A stretch of 64,000 bases of DNA from Pseudomonas wuhanensis. Lineage in GTDB: Bacteria; Pseudomonadota; Gammaproteobacteria; Pseudomonadales; Pseudomonadaceae. Location of the stretch: contig NZ_CP117430.1 of the NCBI RefSeq assembly GCF_030687395.1, positions 6,526,973 to 6,590,972 on the forward strand. The letters run 5' to 3'. Numbering within the stretch: the stretch's first letter is position 1; each line of letters starts with the position of its first letter. The notes beneath the pieces are model-generated. The model ran no database searches and was not told the DNA's origin. It was given only the letters and a program-made list of their open reading frames with translations. Shown piece after piece: positions 35,481 through 45,820 of this stretch. The position numbers and the translations under genes were made by a program.

Positions 35481-36107
35481 TCAGGCAGTTTTTTGCAAAC
35501 CGGCGACGGTGCGCGGCATGCCGACAAACCCTGGCAAGGCTTCAATGCGCGCCAGCCAGGCGCGGATGTTGGCGTAGTCATCCAGCGACACATTGCCTTC
35601 CGGTGCGTGGGCGATGTAGCTGTACGCGGCGATATCGGCAATGGTCGGCTCGCTGCCGGCCAGATAGGACGTTGCGCCCAATTCCTGATCGATCACTTTG
35701 AGCCAGGTGTGGGAAAAAGCGATCACCTCTTCAGCGTTGTAAGGCGCACCAAACACAGTGATTAGCCTTGCCCTGCCAGGGCCAAAGGCAATCGGCCCGG
35801 CGGCGACCGACAACCAGCGCTGAACCTTGGCTGCACCGACCGGATCGGTTGGCAGCCAGCGACCGTTGCCGTATTTGCGCGCAAGGTAAACCAGGATCGC
35901 GTTGGAGTCGGCCAGCACCATGCCTTGATCATCAATCACCGGAATCTGGCCGAACGGGTTGAGCGCAAGAAAGTCCGCTTGCTTGTGTGCGCCCTTGGCC
36001 AGATCGACGAAGATCAGCTCGGTCGGCAGTTGCAACAACGACAGCATCAGCTCTACACGGTGAGCATGGCCGGAACGGGGAAAGTTGTAGAGTTTGATGG
36101 CTTGCAT
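35481..36107 (-). CDS. glutathione S-transferase
   Basis: 208-residue GST: thioredoxin-fold N domain ([22 protein letters not shown], with FPRSGH as the active-site loop; then [11 protein letters not shown] with the conserved cis-Pro and [12 protein letters not shown]) and an all-helical C domain (about 90-200, with [19 protein letters not shown]). It would conjugate glutathione to electrophiles. It lies 63 bases upstream of the PNPOx-reductase gene on the same strand and next to a LysR gene. Confidence 0.9.
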   Translation of the reverse strand: MQAIKLYNFPRSGHAHRVELMLSLLQLPTELIFVDLAKGAHKQADFLALNPFGQIPVIDDQGMVLADSNAILVYLARKYGNGRWLPTDPVGAAKVQRWLSVAAGPIAFGPGRARLITVFGAPYNAEEVIAFSHTWLKVIDQELGATSYLAGSEPTIADIAAYSYIAHAPEGNVSLDDYANIRAWLARIEALPGFVGMPRTVAGLQKTA

Positions 36108-36234
36108 GGTCGACTCCGCTGGGTAGTGGCGCTATCCAGGAAAGGATCGGCGCCGATGGGAGCTATCTTCCATCCCCAGCCAAAACAACAGAATAACCAG
36201 CAAACGCAATCCATTATTTCAGCCAGTGCAATAA

Positions 36235-37137
36235 CTAACCCTGCAGGGCCGGGTGTTCACGCAGTACGTTCACCGCGAAGTCCACAAAACTGCGAACCCG
36301 CACCGGGGCTTTGCGCCCACCCTGGTAGACCACATGAATGGGCAATGGCGGCAGTTCGAAGTCAGCCAGAACGATTTCCAGCTCACCCGAGGCGACCTTG
36401 CTCGCCACCTGATACGACAGGATTCGGGTCAACCCCAGTCCCATGGCGGCGGCAGTGATCGCCGCTTGATTGGCGGAGACCACCAGACGTGGCTCCGGAC
36501 GAACACTGATCGGCTCTCCCGCTTCAAGGAACGGCCAGCTTCTGGGCTGCCCGATGGACGAGGTGGCGATGATCGGGGCACGGCTCAAATCCGCAGGATG
36601 CCGAGGCCGGCCATGGTCGCTCAGGAATCCAGGGGAAGCGCAGATCACCCGCCGCACCTCGCCCACGCGAATTGCATGTTGATTGCTGTCAGGCAACTCA
36701 CCGATGCGCACAGCCACATCGATGCCCTCCTCGACCATGCTCACCACACGATCGACCAGTACAGCGTTGATACTGACTTCAGGGAACTGAGTCAGATAAC
36801 CGACCATGAGCGGCGTGACGAACAAATCGCCGAACAATACTGGTGCCGTGATCGTCAGTTGCCCACGGGGCTGGGCATGGCTTCCGGCTGCCGAATCCTC
36901 GGCTTCCTGCACTTCGGCGAGAATTCTCCGACAGTCCTCCAGATAACGCTGACCCGCCTCGCTCAAATGCACGCTGCGGGTGGTGCGCGTCAGCAACTGG
37001 GTGCCGATGCGTTTCTCCAGCGCCGCCACCGCGCGGGTGACGCTGGCCGCCGACATCCCCAAACGCCGCGCCGCCGCCGAGAAGCCTTGCTCCTGAGCGA
37101 CTGCGGCGAAGACCTGCATTTCCTGGAAGCGGTCCAT
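36235..37137 (-). CDS. LysR family transcriptional regulator
   Basis: 300 residues: N-terminal winged HTH (about 1-60, FAAVAQEQGFSAAARRLGMS then ASVTRAVAALEKRIGTQLL) and a two-lobed effector domain (about 90-295). This is the CrgA/DmlR-like branch, which starts MDRFQEMQVF. It is on the same strand as the GST and reductase genes with a 127-base gap, so it may regulate them, but no operator could be seen. Confidence 0.9.
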   Translation of the reverse strand: MDRFQEMQVFAAVAQEQGFSAAARRLGMSAASVTRAVAALEKRIGTQLLTRTTRSVHLSEAGQRYLEDCRRILAEVQEAEDSAAGSHAQPRGQLTITAPVLFGDLFVTPLMVGYLTQFPEVSINAVLVDRVVSMVEEGIDVAVRIGELPDSNQHAIRVGEVRRVICASPGFLSDHGRPRHPADLSRAPIIATSSIGQPRSWPFLEAGEPISVRPEPRLVVSANQAAITAAAMGLGLTRILSYQVASKVASGELEIVLADFELPPLPIHVVYQGGRKAPVRVRSFVDFAVNVLREHPALQG

Positions 37138-37296
37138 GGATTAACTCCTGAGCACTGAAAAACGCGAGGCCGACAGTTCCCGATTGGACCTGGATATCGC
37201 TGGAAGAGGATGAGCCGTGCAGTTTTACTGGCATTCTGATTATTGTGACGTATAACCCTGAACGTTCACGCTTTCAATTGCTGAGACCGTATCCAG

Positions 37297-37920
37297 ATGC
37301 CCTCCATCTACCAACTTAAACCCGCCTTTCAGAATCTGTTGCGACCGCTGGTTCAGCGATTGTTCGATAACGGCACCACCGCCAATCAAATCACCGTGCT
37401 GGCCGGCGTCATTTCGGTCGTGACGGGCGTCGGGATTGCCTGTTTCGCCAATCACCTGTGGATATTTCTGCTGATTCCCGTGTGGATGATCCTGCGGATG
37501 GCGCTGAACGCCATCGACGGCATGCTGGCCCGGGAATTCGGCCAGCAGTCGCGCCTCGGCGCCTACCTGAATGAACTGTGCGATATCGTGGCCGACAGCG
37601 CGCTGATCCTGCCTTTTGCCCTGATTCCCGGCGTGAGTGTGTTGATTGTGCTGTTGGTCACGCTGCTGGCATTGTTCAGCGAGTACAGTGGCGTCCTCGG
37701 GCCGATGATAGGCGCCTCGCGGCGTTACGACGGCCCGATGGGCAAGAGTGATCGCGCGTTTGTACTGGGCGTCTTGGCCACCGGCATTGCCATCGGCTGG
37801 ATCAACGCGTTGTGGATTAACATTGTGTTTGCGGTGGTCGCCGTACTGCTGGCTTACACCTTGGTCAACCGGGTCCGTCTGGGCCTGAAAGAAGTGCAGG
37901 AAAACGCTCCCTCGGCATAA
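37297..37920 (+). CDS. CDP-alcohol phosphatidyltransferase (YnbA-like)
   Basis: 207-residue inner-membrane enzyme. The CDP-OH-P transferase motif is complete: DGMLAREFGQQSRLGAYLNELCD, read as DG-x2-AR-x8-G-x3-(N)E-x3-D around residues 69-95, with about five membrane segments. It would transfer a phosphatidyl group from CDP-diacylglycerol to an alcohol that cannot be named from sequence. First gene of a six-gene operon that matches E. coli ynbABCD in content. Confidence 0.88.
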   Translation: MPSIYQLKPAFQNLLRPLVQRLFDNGTTANQITVLAGVISVVTGVGIACFANHLWIFLLIPVWMILRMALNAIDGMLAREFGQQSRLGAYLNELCDIVADSALILPFALIPGVSVLIVLLVTLLALFSEYSGVLGPMIGASRRYDGPMGKSDRAFVLGVLATGIAIGWINALWINIVFAVVAVLLAYTLVNRVRLGLKEVQENAPSA

Positions 37921-37959
37921 GGCCTCAGCGTAAGGCTCCCCAAGCATAAGGAAAGTGCA

Positions 37960-39717
37960 ATGCGTGAAACTCAGAGTCAGACCTTCACTACCCACGACGG
38001 CGTTGAACTGTTCTACCGTCATTGGCCAGCCACGGCGGGTAACCCTGGCGAACCGCGCAAGGCTGTGCTGCTGTTTCATCGCGGCCATGAACACTCGGGG
38101 CGTATCGCCCACCTGGTGGATGAGCTGGACCTGCCAGCGTTCGACTTCTTTGCCTGGGACGCGCGCGGCCATGGTCAGTCGCCGGGCGCTCGCGGTGACA
38201 GCCCGAGTTTCGCCACCAGCGTGCGTGACGTGCAGACCTTTTGCGATCACCTGAACGCGACCCACCAGATCGACGAAGAGAACATGGCCGTGATCGCCCA
38301 GAGCGTCGGCGCGGTGATTGCCTCGACCTGGGTCCACGACTATGCACCGCGCATCCGCTCGTTGGTGCTTGCGTCGCCCGCCTTCAAGGTCAAGCTCTAC
38401 GTACCTTTCGCCCGTCCGGGCCTGGCGCTGATGCGCAAGTTTCGCGGCAACTTTTTCGTCAACAGCTACGTCAAGGCCAAGTTCCTCAGCCACGACCCGG
38501 AACGCGTCGCCTCCTACGACAGCGATCCGCTGATCACCAAGGCGATTTCAGTGAATGTGCTGCTCGGCTTGTATGAAGCCGCCGACCGTGTGGTGGCCGA
38601 TGCGCAGGCGATTCAAGTGCCGACCCAATTGCTGATTTCCGGCTCGGATTTTGTGGTCCACCGCAAACCCCAGGAACAGTTTTTCGAACGCCTGGGCAGC
38701 CTGAAAAAAGAAAAACACATCCTCCCGGGCTTCTTCCACGACACGCTTGGGGAACGTGATCGCGCCGTGGCCATCGCCAGCGCCAAACGCTTTATCCTGC
38801 AAAACTTTGAATACCCGCTGGACCGGGCCTCGTTGCTCGATGCCGACAAAATCGGCCTGACCTGCGCCGAATCCGAATCCCTCGCCGCCCCGCTGCCGCA
38901 CAACTCGTTGCGTGACCTGTACTGGCGCATGACCCGCGCCAGCATGCGCCTGGGCAGCCGGCTGTCTGACGGGGTGAAGCTGGGCTTCGACACCGGTTTC
39001 GATTCCGGCAGCACCTTGGACTATGTGTACCGCAACCAGCCCACCGGTAAGGGCGGGCTCGGGCGGATGATTGATCAGAACTACCTGAACTCCATCGGCT
39101 GGCGCGGTATTCGCCAGCGCAAACTCAACGTCGAAGAGTTGCTGCGCCTGACCATGGCCAAACTGCGCGAAGAAGGCCGACCGGTGCGCATCGTCGACAT
39201 CGCCGCCGGTCACGGCCGCTACATTCTCGAAGCCTTGCAAGGTGTCAGCCCGCTACCGGAATCGATACTGTTGCGCGATTACAGCGACATCAATGTCCGT
39301 GACGGTGGTGCGCTGATTCGCGATAAGGGCCTTGGAGACATCGCGCAGTTCGTGAAAGGCGACGCGTTCGACCGCGCCGACCTGGCGGCACTGAACCCAA
39401 AGCCGACACTGGCGGTGGTGTCCGGGTTGTATGAACTGTTTGCCGACAATGCACTGGTCGGCGGCTCTCTGGCGGGCCTGGCCGAGGCCGTGGAGCCCGG
39501 TGGCTATCTGGTCTACACCGGTCAGCCCTGGCACCCGCAGCTGGAACTGATCGCCCGCGCCCTCACCAGTCACCGTCAAGGCCAGGCGTGGGTGATGCGT
39601 CGGCGCAGCCAGGCAGAAATGGATCAACTGGTGGAAGCAGCGGGTTTTCGCAAAATCACCCAGCGAGTGGATGAATGGGGGATCTTCACCGTGTCCCTCG
39701 CGCAACGGGTGCAATGA
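37960..39717 (+). CDS. alpha/beta hydrolase - SAM methyltransferase fusion (YnbC-like)
   Basis: 585 residues. The first ~310 are a serine hydrolase of the monoglyceride-lipase type (oxyanion region LFHRGHEHSGR; nucleophile in IAQSVGAV instead of the usual GxSxG, so Ser about 112). The last ~260 are a class I methyltransferase with motif I IVDIAAGHGRYILEAL (about 412-427). Both act on the same kind of lipid in the inferred pathway. It overlaps the next gene by four bases (ATGA). Confidence 0.87.
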   Translation: MRETQSQTFTTHDGVELFYRHWPATAGNPGEPRKAVLLFHRGHEHSGRIAHLVDELDLPAFDFFAWDARGHGQSPGARGDSPSFATSVRDVQTFCDHLNATHQIDEENMAVIAQSVGAVIASTWVHDYAPRIRSLVLASPAFKVKLYVPFARPGLALMRKFRGNFFVNSYVKAKFLSHDPERVASYDSDPLITKAISVNVLLGLYEAADRVVADAQAIQVPTQLLISGSDFVVHRKPQEQFFERLGSLKKEKHILPGFFHDTLGERDRAVAIASAKRFILQNFEYPLDRASLLDADKIGLTCAESESLAAPLPHNSLRDLYWRMTRASMRLGSRLSDGVKLGFDTGFDSGSTLDYVYRNQPTGKGGLGRMIDQNYLNSIGWRGIRQRKLNVEELLRLTMAKLREEGRPVRIVDIAAGHGRYILEALQGVSPLPESILLRDYSDINVRDGGALIRDKGLGDIAQFVKGDAFDRADLAALNPKPTLAVVSGLYELFADNALVGGSLAGLAEAVEPGGYLVYTGQPWHPQLELIARALTSHRQGQAWVMRRRSQAEMDQLVEAAGFRKITQRVDEWGIFTVSLAQRVQ

Positions 39718-41024
39718 TGGGGGCTGCCCCGAGAGAGCCGGGTCTGCTGAAACCCGCCGTGCTCTGGTTGCTGGTGCTGGCGCCGCTGTTTTTTGCCAGT
39801 TACGGCTTTGCCACGTGGGTCACGGCCCAGCGCAGCGATGTCGGCACCTTCGTTTTCGATTGGGAAACCGCCATGCCCTTCTGGGCCTGGACCATCGTCC
39901 CCTACTGGACGATTGATCTGCTGTACGGTTTTTCGCTGCTGCTGCCCGATAGTCGCCATGAACTCAAGCGCCACGCCTTGCGCCTGCTGAGTGCGCAAGT
40001 GATCTCGATCAGTTGTTTCCTGTTATGGCCGCTGCGCTTCACCTTCGAACGGCCTGAACTGGACGGGGTGTTCGGCTGGCTGTTCGCAGTGCTGGCCGGG
40101 TTCGACAAGCCGTTCAATCAGGCGCCATCGCTGCACATCGCCCTGCTGGTGATTTTGTGGGTCATGTACCAACGGCACTCTCAAGGGCTATGGCGCTGGC
40201 TGGTGCACGGTTGGTTCGCATTGATCGGGATTTCGGTGCTGACCACTTATCAACATCACTTTATCGACTTACCCACAGGCGCCCTCGCCGGCTTGCTGTG
40301 CGTGTGGTTGTGGCCGCTGGATCGGCCCAGCCCCTTGAGTAGCCTGCGGTTGGCCAAGGATCCGAAACGCTGGCGCCTGGCCCTGCGTTATGGCATCGGT
40401 GCGGCGATATTCGCCATTCCAGCCTTTGGCCTGGGCGGCGGATGGCTGTGGCTGATCTGGCCTGCCGTGGCGTTGCTGTTGGTGGCGATCAACTACATGC
40501 TGCTGGACGCCGCCGGGTTTCAGAAACGCGCCGACGGCCGCCTTAGCCCGGCCGCCCGTTGGTTATTTGCGCCTTACGTGGCAGCGGCGTGGATCAACTC
40601 ACGGCTTTGGACCCGCAAGCATCCGCAGCCCAATGAAGTTGTGGATAACGTTTGGCTCGGCAGGCTTCCCGACGCTGATCAGTTGGCGCCGTTCAACGCT
40701 GTGGTTGATCTATGCGCCGAGCTGCCGCTCAACCCGAGAGGCCGCGCCTATCAAAACGTTCCAATACTCGACCTGACCGCGCCCAGCGCTGAGCAATGTC
40801 TCGCCGCCGCCCAGGCTATTGAACACCTGCGCCACCAAGGTCCACTACTGGTCTGCTGCGCTTTGGGCTATTCGCGCAGCGCCACCGCTATCGCAGCCTG
40901 GTTGCTGCACAGCGGTCGAGCGGCCACTGTCGATGCCGCCGTGGCGATGATCCAGGCCGCACGTCCGCAAGTGGTGCTGCATTCGGCCCATCGCCTAGCC
41001 CTGGAGAACGCCTATGCCGGGTGA
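39714..41024 (+). CDS. PAP2 - dual-specificity phosphatase fusion (YnbD-like)
   Basis: 436 residues. About 1-290 is a polytopic PAP2-like lipid phosphatase region (PSLHIALLVILWVM and YQHHFIDLPTG, the His-containing motifs). About 300-436 is a dual-specificity phosphatase domain with CX5R in CCALGYSRSATAIAAWLL (Cys about 382), preceded by VWLGRLPDADQL. It would dephosphorylate a lipid intermediate. The ATG at 39714 overlaps the previous stop. Confidence 0.88.
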   Translation: MMGAAPREPGLLKPAVLWLLVLAPLFFASYGFATWVTAQRSDVGTFVFDWETAMPFWAWTIVPYWTIDLLYGFSLLLPDSRHELKRHALRLLSAQVISISCFLLWPLRFTFERPELDGVFGWLFAVLAGFDKPFNQAPSLHIALLVILWVMYQRHSQGLWRWLVHGWFALIGISVLTTYQHHFIDLPTGALAGLLCVWLWPLDRPSPLSSLRLAKDPKRWRLALRYGIGAAIFAIPAFGLGGGWLWLIWPAVALLLVAINYMLLDAAGFQKRADGRLSPAARWLFAPYVAAAWINSRLWTRKHPQPNEVVDNVWLGRLPDADQLAPFNAVVDLCAELPLNPRGRAYQNVPILDLTAPSAEQCLAAAQAIEHLRHQGPLLVCCALGYSRSATAIAAWLLHSGRAATVDAAVAMIQAARPQVVLHSAHRLALENAYAG

Positions 41025-41469
41025 TATGGAACTGCACGTGGTCGCCAGCCTGCTGCGCCGGGGCCGCACCCTCGATCAGTTATCCACAGGACTGACCTTG
41101 CTGGGTGTATTGTTCGGCCTGCTGCAACTGCTGCTGATCACCCCGACTGCGCCGTTCTTGATCCTCAGCGCCTGGCTGATCATCCTTGGGCTATGGCAAA
41201 AATACTGGGCGCTGCGGGTGGCCTTCGACGCTGACCTGTTTACTCTGATGGCCCGCGACACTGACGCTTTGTCAGACCGCACTCAAGCTCTCGACCAGGC
41301 CCTGCAAAACCTCGGCCTGCAACCGGCCACCCGTGCCGGCCGGCCCTGGATCGAACGTCAGCGCGGGGGGCTTAAACTGCTGCGCAAACAGGCTGTCCTG
41401 CTGGCCGCCCAAGTGCTGCCACCATTGGCTGTCATTCTGGCCAGCCCTTGGCTGCCCTTCGCTGGATAA
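41014..41469 (+). CDS. small membrane protein of the lipid operon
   Basis: 151 residues with two close membrane segments (about 24-60, LSTGLTLLGVLFGLLQLLLI then FLILSAWLIILGLW) and a hydrophobic C-terminal segment (about 125-148). Charged helices lie between. It overlaps the phosphatase gene by 11 bases, so it is translated from the same message. I do not recognise a family. It is not part of E. coli ynbABCD. Confidence 0.75.
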   Translation: MPGDMELHVVASLLRRGRTLDQLSTGLTLLGVLFGLLQLLLITPTAPFLILSAWLIILGLWQKYWALRVAFDADLFTLMARDTDALSDRTQALDQALQNLGLQPATRAGRPWIERQRGGLKLLRKQAVLLAAQVLPPLAVILASPWLPFAG

Positions 41470-41480
41470 GGAAATCGTTA

Positions 41481-42101
41481 ATGTTCGAACCTGTGGTTGC
41501 CTTCCTCATCACCTCCATGGCCCGAACCGTTACTGGCGCCCGCAGCCTGTGGATGGGTTGCGCGCCGGAACCCGTGCAGCGCATTTATTTTGCCAACCAC
41601 AGCAGCCACGGCGACTTCGTGCTGCTCTGGGCCTCGCTCCCTTCCGCCCTGCGCAAACTTACGCGACCGGTGGCCGGCAGCGACTACTGGAACAAGAGTG
41701 CCTTACGCCGGTACATCATCAGCCGGGTGTTCAACGGCGTGCTGATCGACCGCGAGCGCAAGGACCCTGTGGATAACCCGTTGCAACCCATGCTCGACGC
41801 CCTGCAGAAGGGTGATTCATTAATCATCTTTCCCGAAGGCACGCGCAATCCGGAAGAGGGTTTGCTGCCGTTCAAAAGCGGCTTGTACCACTTGGCAAAA
41901 AGTTACCCACAGGCCCAGGTGATTCCGGTGTGGATCGCCAACCTCAACCGGGTCATGCCCAAGGGCCGAGTACTGCCACTGCCGCTGCTGTGTACCACCA
42001 GTTTCGGCGCGCCCCTGCAACTGACTGAAGGCGAGAGCAAAGAGCAGTTCCTTTCACGCAGCCGCGACGCACTGCTGGCCCTCGCCCCGGAGCATTCCTG
42101 A
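41481..42101 (+). CDS. lysophospholipid acyltransferase (PlsC-like)
   Basis: 206-residue acyltransferase with the HX4D motif in ANHSSHGDFVLLW (about 40-46) and the substrate motif IIFPEGTRNPEEG (about 115-127). It would transfer an acyl chain to a lysolipid. The ATG at 41481 follows AAGGA and is preferred over the open frame at 41448. Membrane association is likely through the N-terminal hydrophobic stretch. Confidence 0.88.
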   Translation: MFEPVVAFLITSMARTVTGARSLWMGCAPEPVQRIYFANHSSHGDFVLLWASLPSALRKLTRPVAGSDYWNKSALRRYIISRVFNGVLIDRERKDPVDNPLQPMLDALQKGDSLIIFPEGTRNPEEGLLPFKSGLYHLAKSYPQAQVIPVWIANLNRVMPKGRVLPLPLLCTTSFGAPLQLTEGESKEQFLSRSRDALLALAPEHS

Positions 42102-42102
42102 C

Positions 42103-43035
42103 ATGGATAGACAAACCCTGATGCTATTCGGCGGGATCGGCATGATCCTGGTGCTGGCCTCACTGATTGGCCTGATCCTCAAACTGCGCACCCGGGGCAC
42201 GCCCAATGCAGTCATCGAAAACCTCAACGCCCGCATCAACGCTTGGTGGGTGATGGTGGTGGTGATCGGCATCGCTTTTTGGCTGGGCACCGGCGCGGTG
42301 ATCCTGCTGTTTTACGCGGTATCGTTCTATGCGCTACGCGAATTCCTCACCCTCATGCCCACCCGACGCAGCGACTACCCGGCGCTGGTGGCAGCGTTTT
42401 ACCTGGCATTGCCGCTGCAATATCTGCTGATCTATTCCGATTGGTACGGACTATTCTCGATCTTCATTCCGGTGTACGTGTTTTTGCTGCTGCCGATCCT
42501 TGCGTCTCTCGGCGGCGACAGCACGCACTTCCTCGAGCGGGCGTCGAAAGTGCAATGGGGCTTGATGATCGCAGTGTTCTGCGTGTCGTTCGTGCCCGCC
42601 CTGCTGACCCTGGACATCGTCGGTTATGAAGGCCGCAACCTCCTGCTGATCGCGTATCTGGTGATCGTGGTGCAACTGTCGGACGTGCTGCAGTACGTAT
42701 GCGGCAAATTGTTCGGCAAACACAAAATCGCGCCCACTCTATCGCCGTCGAAAACCGTTGAAGGCTTTGTCGGTGGCGTTTTGCTGTCCTCGCTGATTGG
42801 CGCAGCCTTGTGGTGGACCACACCATTCAGCCCGTGGCAGTCGTTCATGATTGCACTGCTGATCAACCTGCTGGGCTTTGCCGGCGGCATCGTGATGTCG
42901 GCAATCAAGCGTGATCGCGGCGTGAAGGATTGGGGGCACATGATCGAAGGCCATGGCGGGATGCTGGATCGACTGGATTCAGTGTGTTTTGCGGCGCCAA
43001 TCTTCTTTCATCTTGTGCGGTATTGGTGGACTTGA
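42103..43035 (+). CDS. CdsA-like phosphatidate cytidylyltransferase (YnbB-like)
   Basis: 310-residue polytopic enzyme (about eight membrane segments) that would make CDP-diacylglycerol from phosphatidate and CTP. The C-terminal family signature is intact: SPSKTVEGFVGG (about 209-220) and KRDRGVKDWGHMIEGHGGML with DRLDS (about 267-292). It is a paralogue, not the essential cdsA (which lies with dxr/uppS elsewhere). Last gene of the operon; a strong terminator follows. Confidence 0.9.
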   Translation: MDRQTLMLFGGIGMILVLASLIGLILKLRTRGTPNAVIENLNARINAWWVMVVVIGIAFWLGTGAVILLFYAVSFYALREFLTLMPTRRSDYPALVAAFYLALPLQYLLIYSDWYGLFSIFIPVYVFLLLPILASLGGDSTHFLERASKVQWGLMIAVFCVSFVPALLTLDIVGYEGRNLLLIAYLVIVVQLSDVLQYVCGKLFGKHKIAPTLSPSKTVEGFVGGVLLSSLIGAALWWTTPFSPWQSFMIALLINLLGFAGGIVMSAIKRDRGVKDWGHMIEGHGGMLDRLDSVCFAAPIFFHLVRYWWT

Positions 43036-43057
43036 AATAGCTGACCTTTCTCAAAAA

Positions 43058-43087
43058 AAAAGACCGCAGCCAAAACTGCGGTCTTTT
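43058..43087. terminator. bidirectional terminator between the lipid operon and glmS
   Basis: Stem AAAAGACCGCAG / CTGCGGTCTTTT (12 pairs) with a six-base loop, A-rich on the left and T-rich on the right, so it serves both convergent transcripts. Confidence 0.93.
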
Positions 43088-43109
43088 GATTTCATCGCTT
43101 GTGGATAAC

Positions 43110-44942
43110 TTATTCCACCGTCACCGACTTTGCCAAGTTACGCGGCTGGTCAACGTCAGTGCCTTTCAACACGGCAACGTAGTACGAGAGCAGCTGCAAC
43201 GGAATGGTGTAGAGAATCGGCGACAGGATGTCGTGGATGTGCGGCATCTGGACGACATGAGTGCCTTCGCCATTGGTCATGCCGGCCTGCTCGTCGGCGA
43301 AGACGATCAGCTCACCGCCACGGGCGCGGACTTCCTGGAGGTTGGACTTCAGCTTCTCCAGCAACTCGTTGTTGGGCGCCACGGTGACTACGGGCATGTC
43401 GTTATCCACAAGCGCCAACGGGCCATGTTTCAGTTCGCCCGCCGGATAGGCTTCGGCGTGGATGTAGGAGATTTCCTTGAGTTTGAGCGCCCCTTCCATC
43501 GCCACCGGGAATTGCGCACCGCGACCGAGGAACAGCGTGTGGTTCTTTTCGGCGAACAGCTCGGCGATTTTCTCCACAGTGCTGTCCATGGCCAGGGCTT
43601 CACCCAAACGGGTCGGCAGGCGACGCAGTTCTTCGACCAGTGTGGCTTCGACACCTTCGGCCAACGTACCGCGAACCTGACCCAGCGACAGGGTCAGCAA
43701 CAGCAGGCCAACCAGTTGAGTGGTGAAGGCTTTGGTCGAGGCCACGCCGATTTCACGACCGGCTTGAGTCAGCAGGGTCAGGTCCGATTCACGCACCAGG
43801 GAGCTGATGCCGACGTTGCAGATTGCCAGGCTGGCGAGGAATCCCAGTTCCTTGGCATTGCGCAGCGCGGCCAACGTGTCGGCGGTTTCACCTGACTGGG
43901 AGATGCTCACGAACAGGGTGTCCGGCTGCACCACCACCTTGCGATAGCGGAATTCGCTGGCGACTTCGACCTGACACGGGATGCCAGCCAGTTCTTCGAG
44001 CCAGTAACGGGCAACCATGCCGGCGTGATAGCTGGTGCCGCAGGCGACGATCTGTACATTGCGCACCTTGGCGAACAGCTCGGCGGCTTCTGGACCGAAT
44101 GCCTCGACCAGCACCTGGTTATGACTCAGCCGACCTTCGAGGGTGCGCTGCACTACGACCGGTTGCTCGTGAATTTCCTTGAGCATGTAATGGCGGAATT
44201 CGCCCTTATCAGCGGCTTCGGCCCCATCACGGTACTGAACGCTTTCACGCTCGACGAGTGCACCGTTGATGTCCCAGATCTGCACGCTATCGCGGCGAAT
44301 TTCGGCGATATCGCCTTCTTCCAGGTACATGAAGCGGTCTGTGACCTGGCGCAGGGCCAATTGGTCGGAGGCCAGGAAGTTTTCACCCAGGCCCAGACCG
44401 ATCACCAGCGGGCTACCACTGCGGGCCGCCACCAGGCGATCCGGTTGAAGGGCGCTGATCACCGCCAGGCCGTAAGCACCGTGCAGCTCTTGCACGGTCG
44501 CTTTCAGGGCTACTGTCAGGTCGGGTTGCAGCTTGAGTTTTTCGTGCAGCAAATGCGCGATGACTTCAGTGTCGGTGTCCGATGTGAACACGTGGCCCAA
44601 AGCCTGGAGTTGCTCGCGCAGGGCTTCATGGTTCTCGATGATGCCGTTGTGCACCACCGCCAGATCGCCAGAAAAATGCGGGTGAGCATTGCGTTCACAC
44701 GGCGCGCCGTGAGTCGCCCAGCGGGTGTGGGCAATGCCCAGACGGCCGACCAGCGGCTCTTCGATCAGCGCTTGTTCCAGTTCGCTGACCTTGCCCGGAC
44801 GACGCGTGCGCAAGAGTTTTTCATCGTTGGTGTACACCGCCACACCGGCGCTGTCATAGCCACGGTATTCCAGACGCTTGAGGCCTTCGAGCAGGATGGC
44901 GGTAATGTTACGTTCTGCGACTGCGCCGACAATTCCACACAT
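43110..44942 (-). CDS. glmS: glutamine-fructose-6-phosphate aminotransferase GlmS
   Basis: 610 residues. Makes glucosamine-6-phosphate from fructose-6-phosphate and glutamine, the entry step to peptidoglycan and LPS sugars. N-terminal class II glutaminase with catalytic Cys2 ([10 protein letters not shown]), domain to about 240; two SIS domains follow ([16 protein letters not shown] near 300; [20 protein letters not shown] near 465); C terminus ends NLAKSVTVE. It starts one base after the glmR stop, so no room exists for a glmS ribozyme leader. Confidence 0.97.
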   Translation of the reverse strand: MCGIVGAVAERNITAILLEGLKRLEYRGYDSAGVAVYTNDEKLLRTRRPGKVSELEQALIEEPLVGRLGIAHTRWATHGAPCERNAHPHFSGDLAVVHNGIIENHEALREQLQALGHVFTSDTDTEVIAHLLHEKLKLQPDLTVALKATVQELHGAYGLAVISALQPDRLVAARSGSPLVIGLGLGENFLASDQLALRQVTDRFMYLEEGDIAEIRRDSVQIWDINGALVERESVQYRDGAEAADKGEFRHYMLKEIHEQPVVVQRTLEGRLSHNQVLVEAFGPEAAELFAKVRNVQIVACGTSYHAGMVARYWLEELAGIPCQVEVASEFRYRKVVVQPDTLFVSISQSGETADTLAALRNAKELGFLASLAICNVGISSLVRESDLTLLTQAGREIGVASTKAFTTQLVGLLLLTLSLGQVRGTLAEGVEATLVEELRRLPTRLGEALAMDSTVEKIAELFAEKNHTLFLGRGAQFPVAMEGALKLKEISYIHAEAYPAGELKHGPLALVDNDMPVVTVAPNNELLEKLKSNLQEVRARGGELIVFADEQAGMTNGEGTHVVQMPHIHDILSPILYTIPLQLLSYYVAVLKGTDVDQPRNLAKSVTVE

Positions 44943-44943
44943 G

Positions 44944-45720
44944 CTAGTTCTCCTGACTGACGGCGGCGCAGATCAAATTGATGCCGCGGGCCTGAATCTG
45001 ATCGCGTGCCGCAAGTGGCAGGCGATCATCGGTGATGAGGGTATGGACGCTGCTCCACGGCAGCTCCAGATTGGGAATTTTGCGACCGATCTTGTCGGCC
45101 TCGACCATCACGATCACTTCGCGGGCAACCTCGGCCATGACACGGCTCAAGCCCAGCAATTCATTGAAGGTGGTGGTCCCGCGCACCAGATCGATGCCAT
45201 CGGCACCGATAAATAGCTGATCAAAGTCATATGAGCGTAGTACTTGCTCGGCCACCTGACCCTGGAAGGACTCGGAATGCGGGTCCCACGTCCCCCCGGT
45301 CATCAGCAGCACCGGCTCGTGCTCGAGTTCGCTCAAGGCGTTGGCGACATGCAGGGAATTGGTCATCACCACCAGACCCGGTTGCTGGCCGAGTTCCGGG
45401 ATCATCGCGGCGGTGGTACTGCCGCTATCGATGATGATCCGCGCATGCTCGCGGATCCGCGTGACGGCGGCGCGGGCAATGGCCTGCTTGTATTTGGAAA
45501 CCGGTTGGCCAAGGTCGGCGACCAGCTCCTGAGGCATGGTGACTGCCCCGCCATAACGACGCAGCAATAGACCGTTGCTTTCAAGCGCTGCCAAGTCCTT
45601 GCGAATCGTAACTTCCGAGGTTTCGAAGCGCTTGGCGAGCTCATCCACACTGACTTCCCCCTGCTCATTGAGCAGGGCGAGGATGTTGTGGCGGCGTTGG
45701 GGAGTGTTGCGCTTTGACAT
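44944..45720 (-). CDS. glmR: DeoR-family regulator GlmR
   Basis: 258 residues. DeoR-type HTH (about 6-60: [20 protein letters not shown] then [20 protein letters not shown]), followed by the DeoRC sugar-phosphate sensor domain (about 75-240, [23 protein letters not shown]). It matches the regulator between glmU and glmS in P. aeruginosa. The ATG at 45720 ([10 protein letters not shown]) is the family start; an open frame 42 bases longer is not supported. It is one base from glmS, so co-transcribed and likely to control amino-sugar synthesis. Confidence 0.9.
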   Translation of the reverse strand: MSKRNTPQRRHNILALLNEQGEVSVDELAKRFETSEVTIRKDLAALESNGLLLRRYGGAVTMPQELVADLGQPVSKYKQAIARAAVTRIREHARIIIDSGSTTAAMIPELGQQPGLVVMTNSLHVANALSELEHEPVLLMTGGTWDPHSESFQGQVAEQVLRSYDFDQLFIGADGIDLVRGTTTFNELLGLSRVMAEVAREVIVMVEADKIGRKIPNLELPWSSVHTLITDDRLPLAARDQIQARGINLICAAVSQEN

Positions 45721-45820
45721 GGCTTGGTAAGTTTCGATTCGAAAGATAACGTAAGCAATCAAAACCTATTAGCGAAACTTCGTCAAGCCGGAACAAGAAA
45801 AATTACCTGTGGATAAAAGC

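Noticed and set aside
44942..44944. Possible glmS ribozyme upstream of glmS
   Set aside because: glmR ends one base before glmS begins, so no leader exists in which it could fit.
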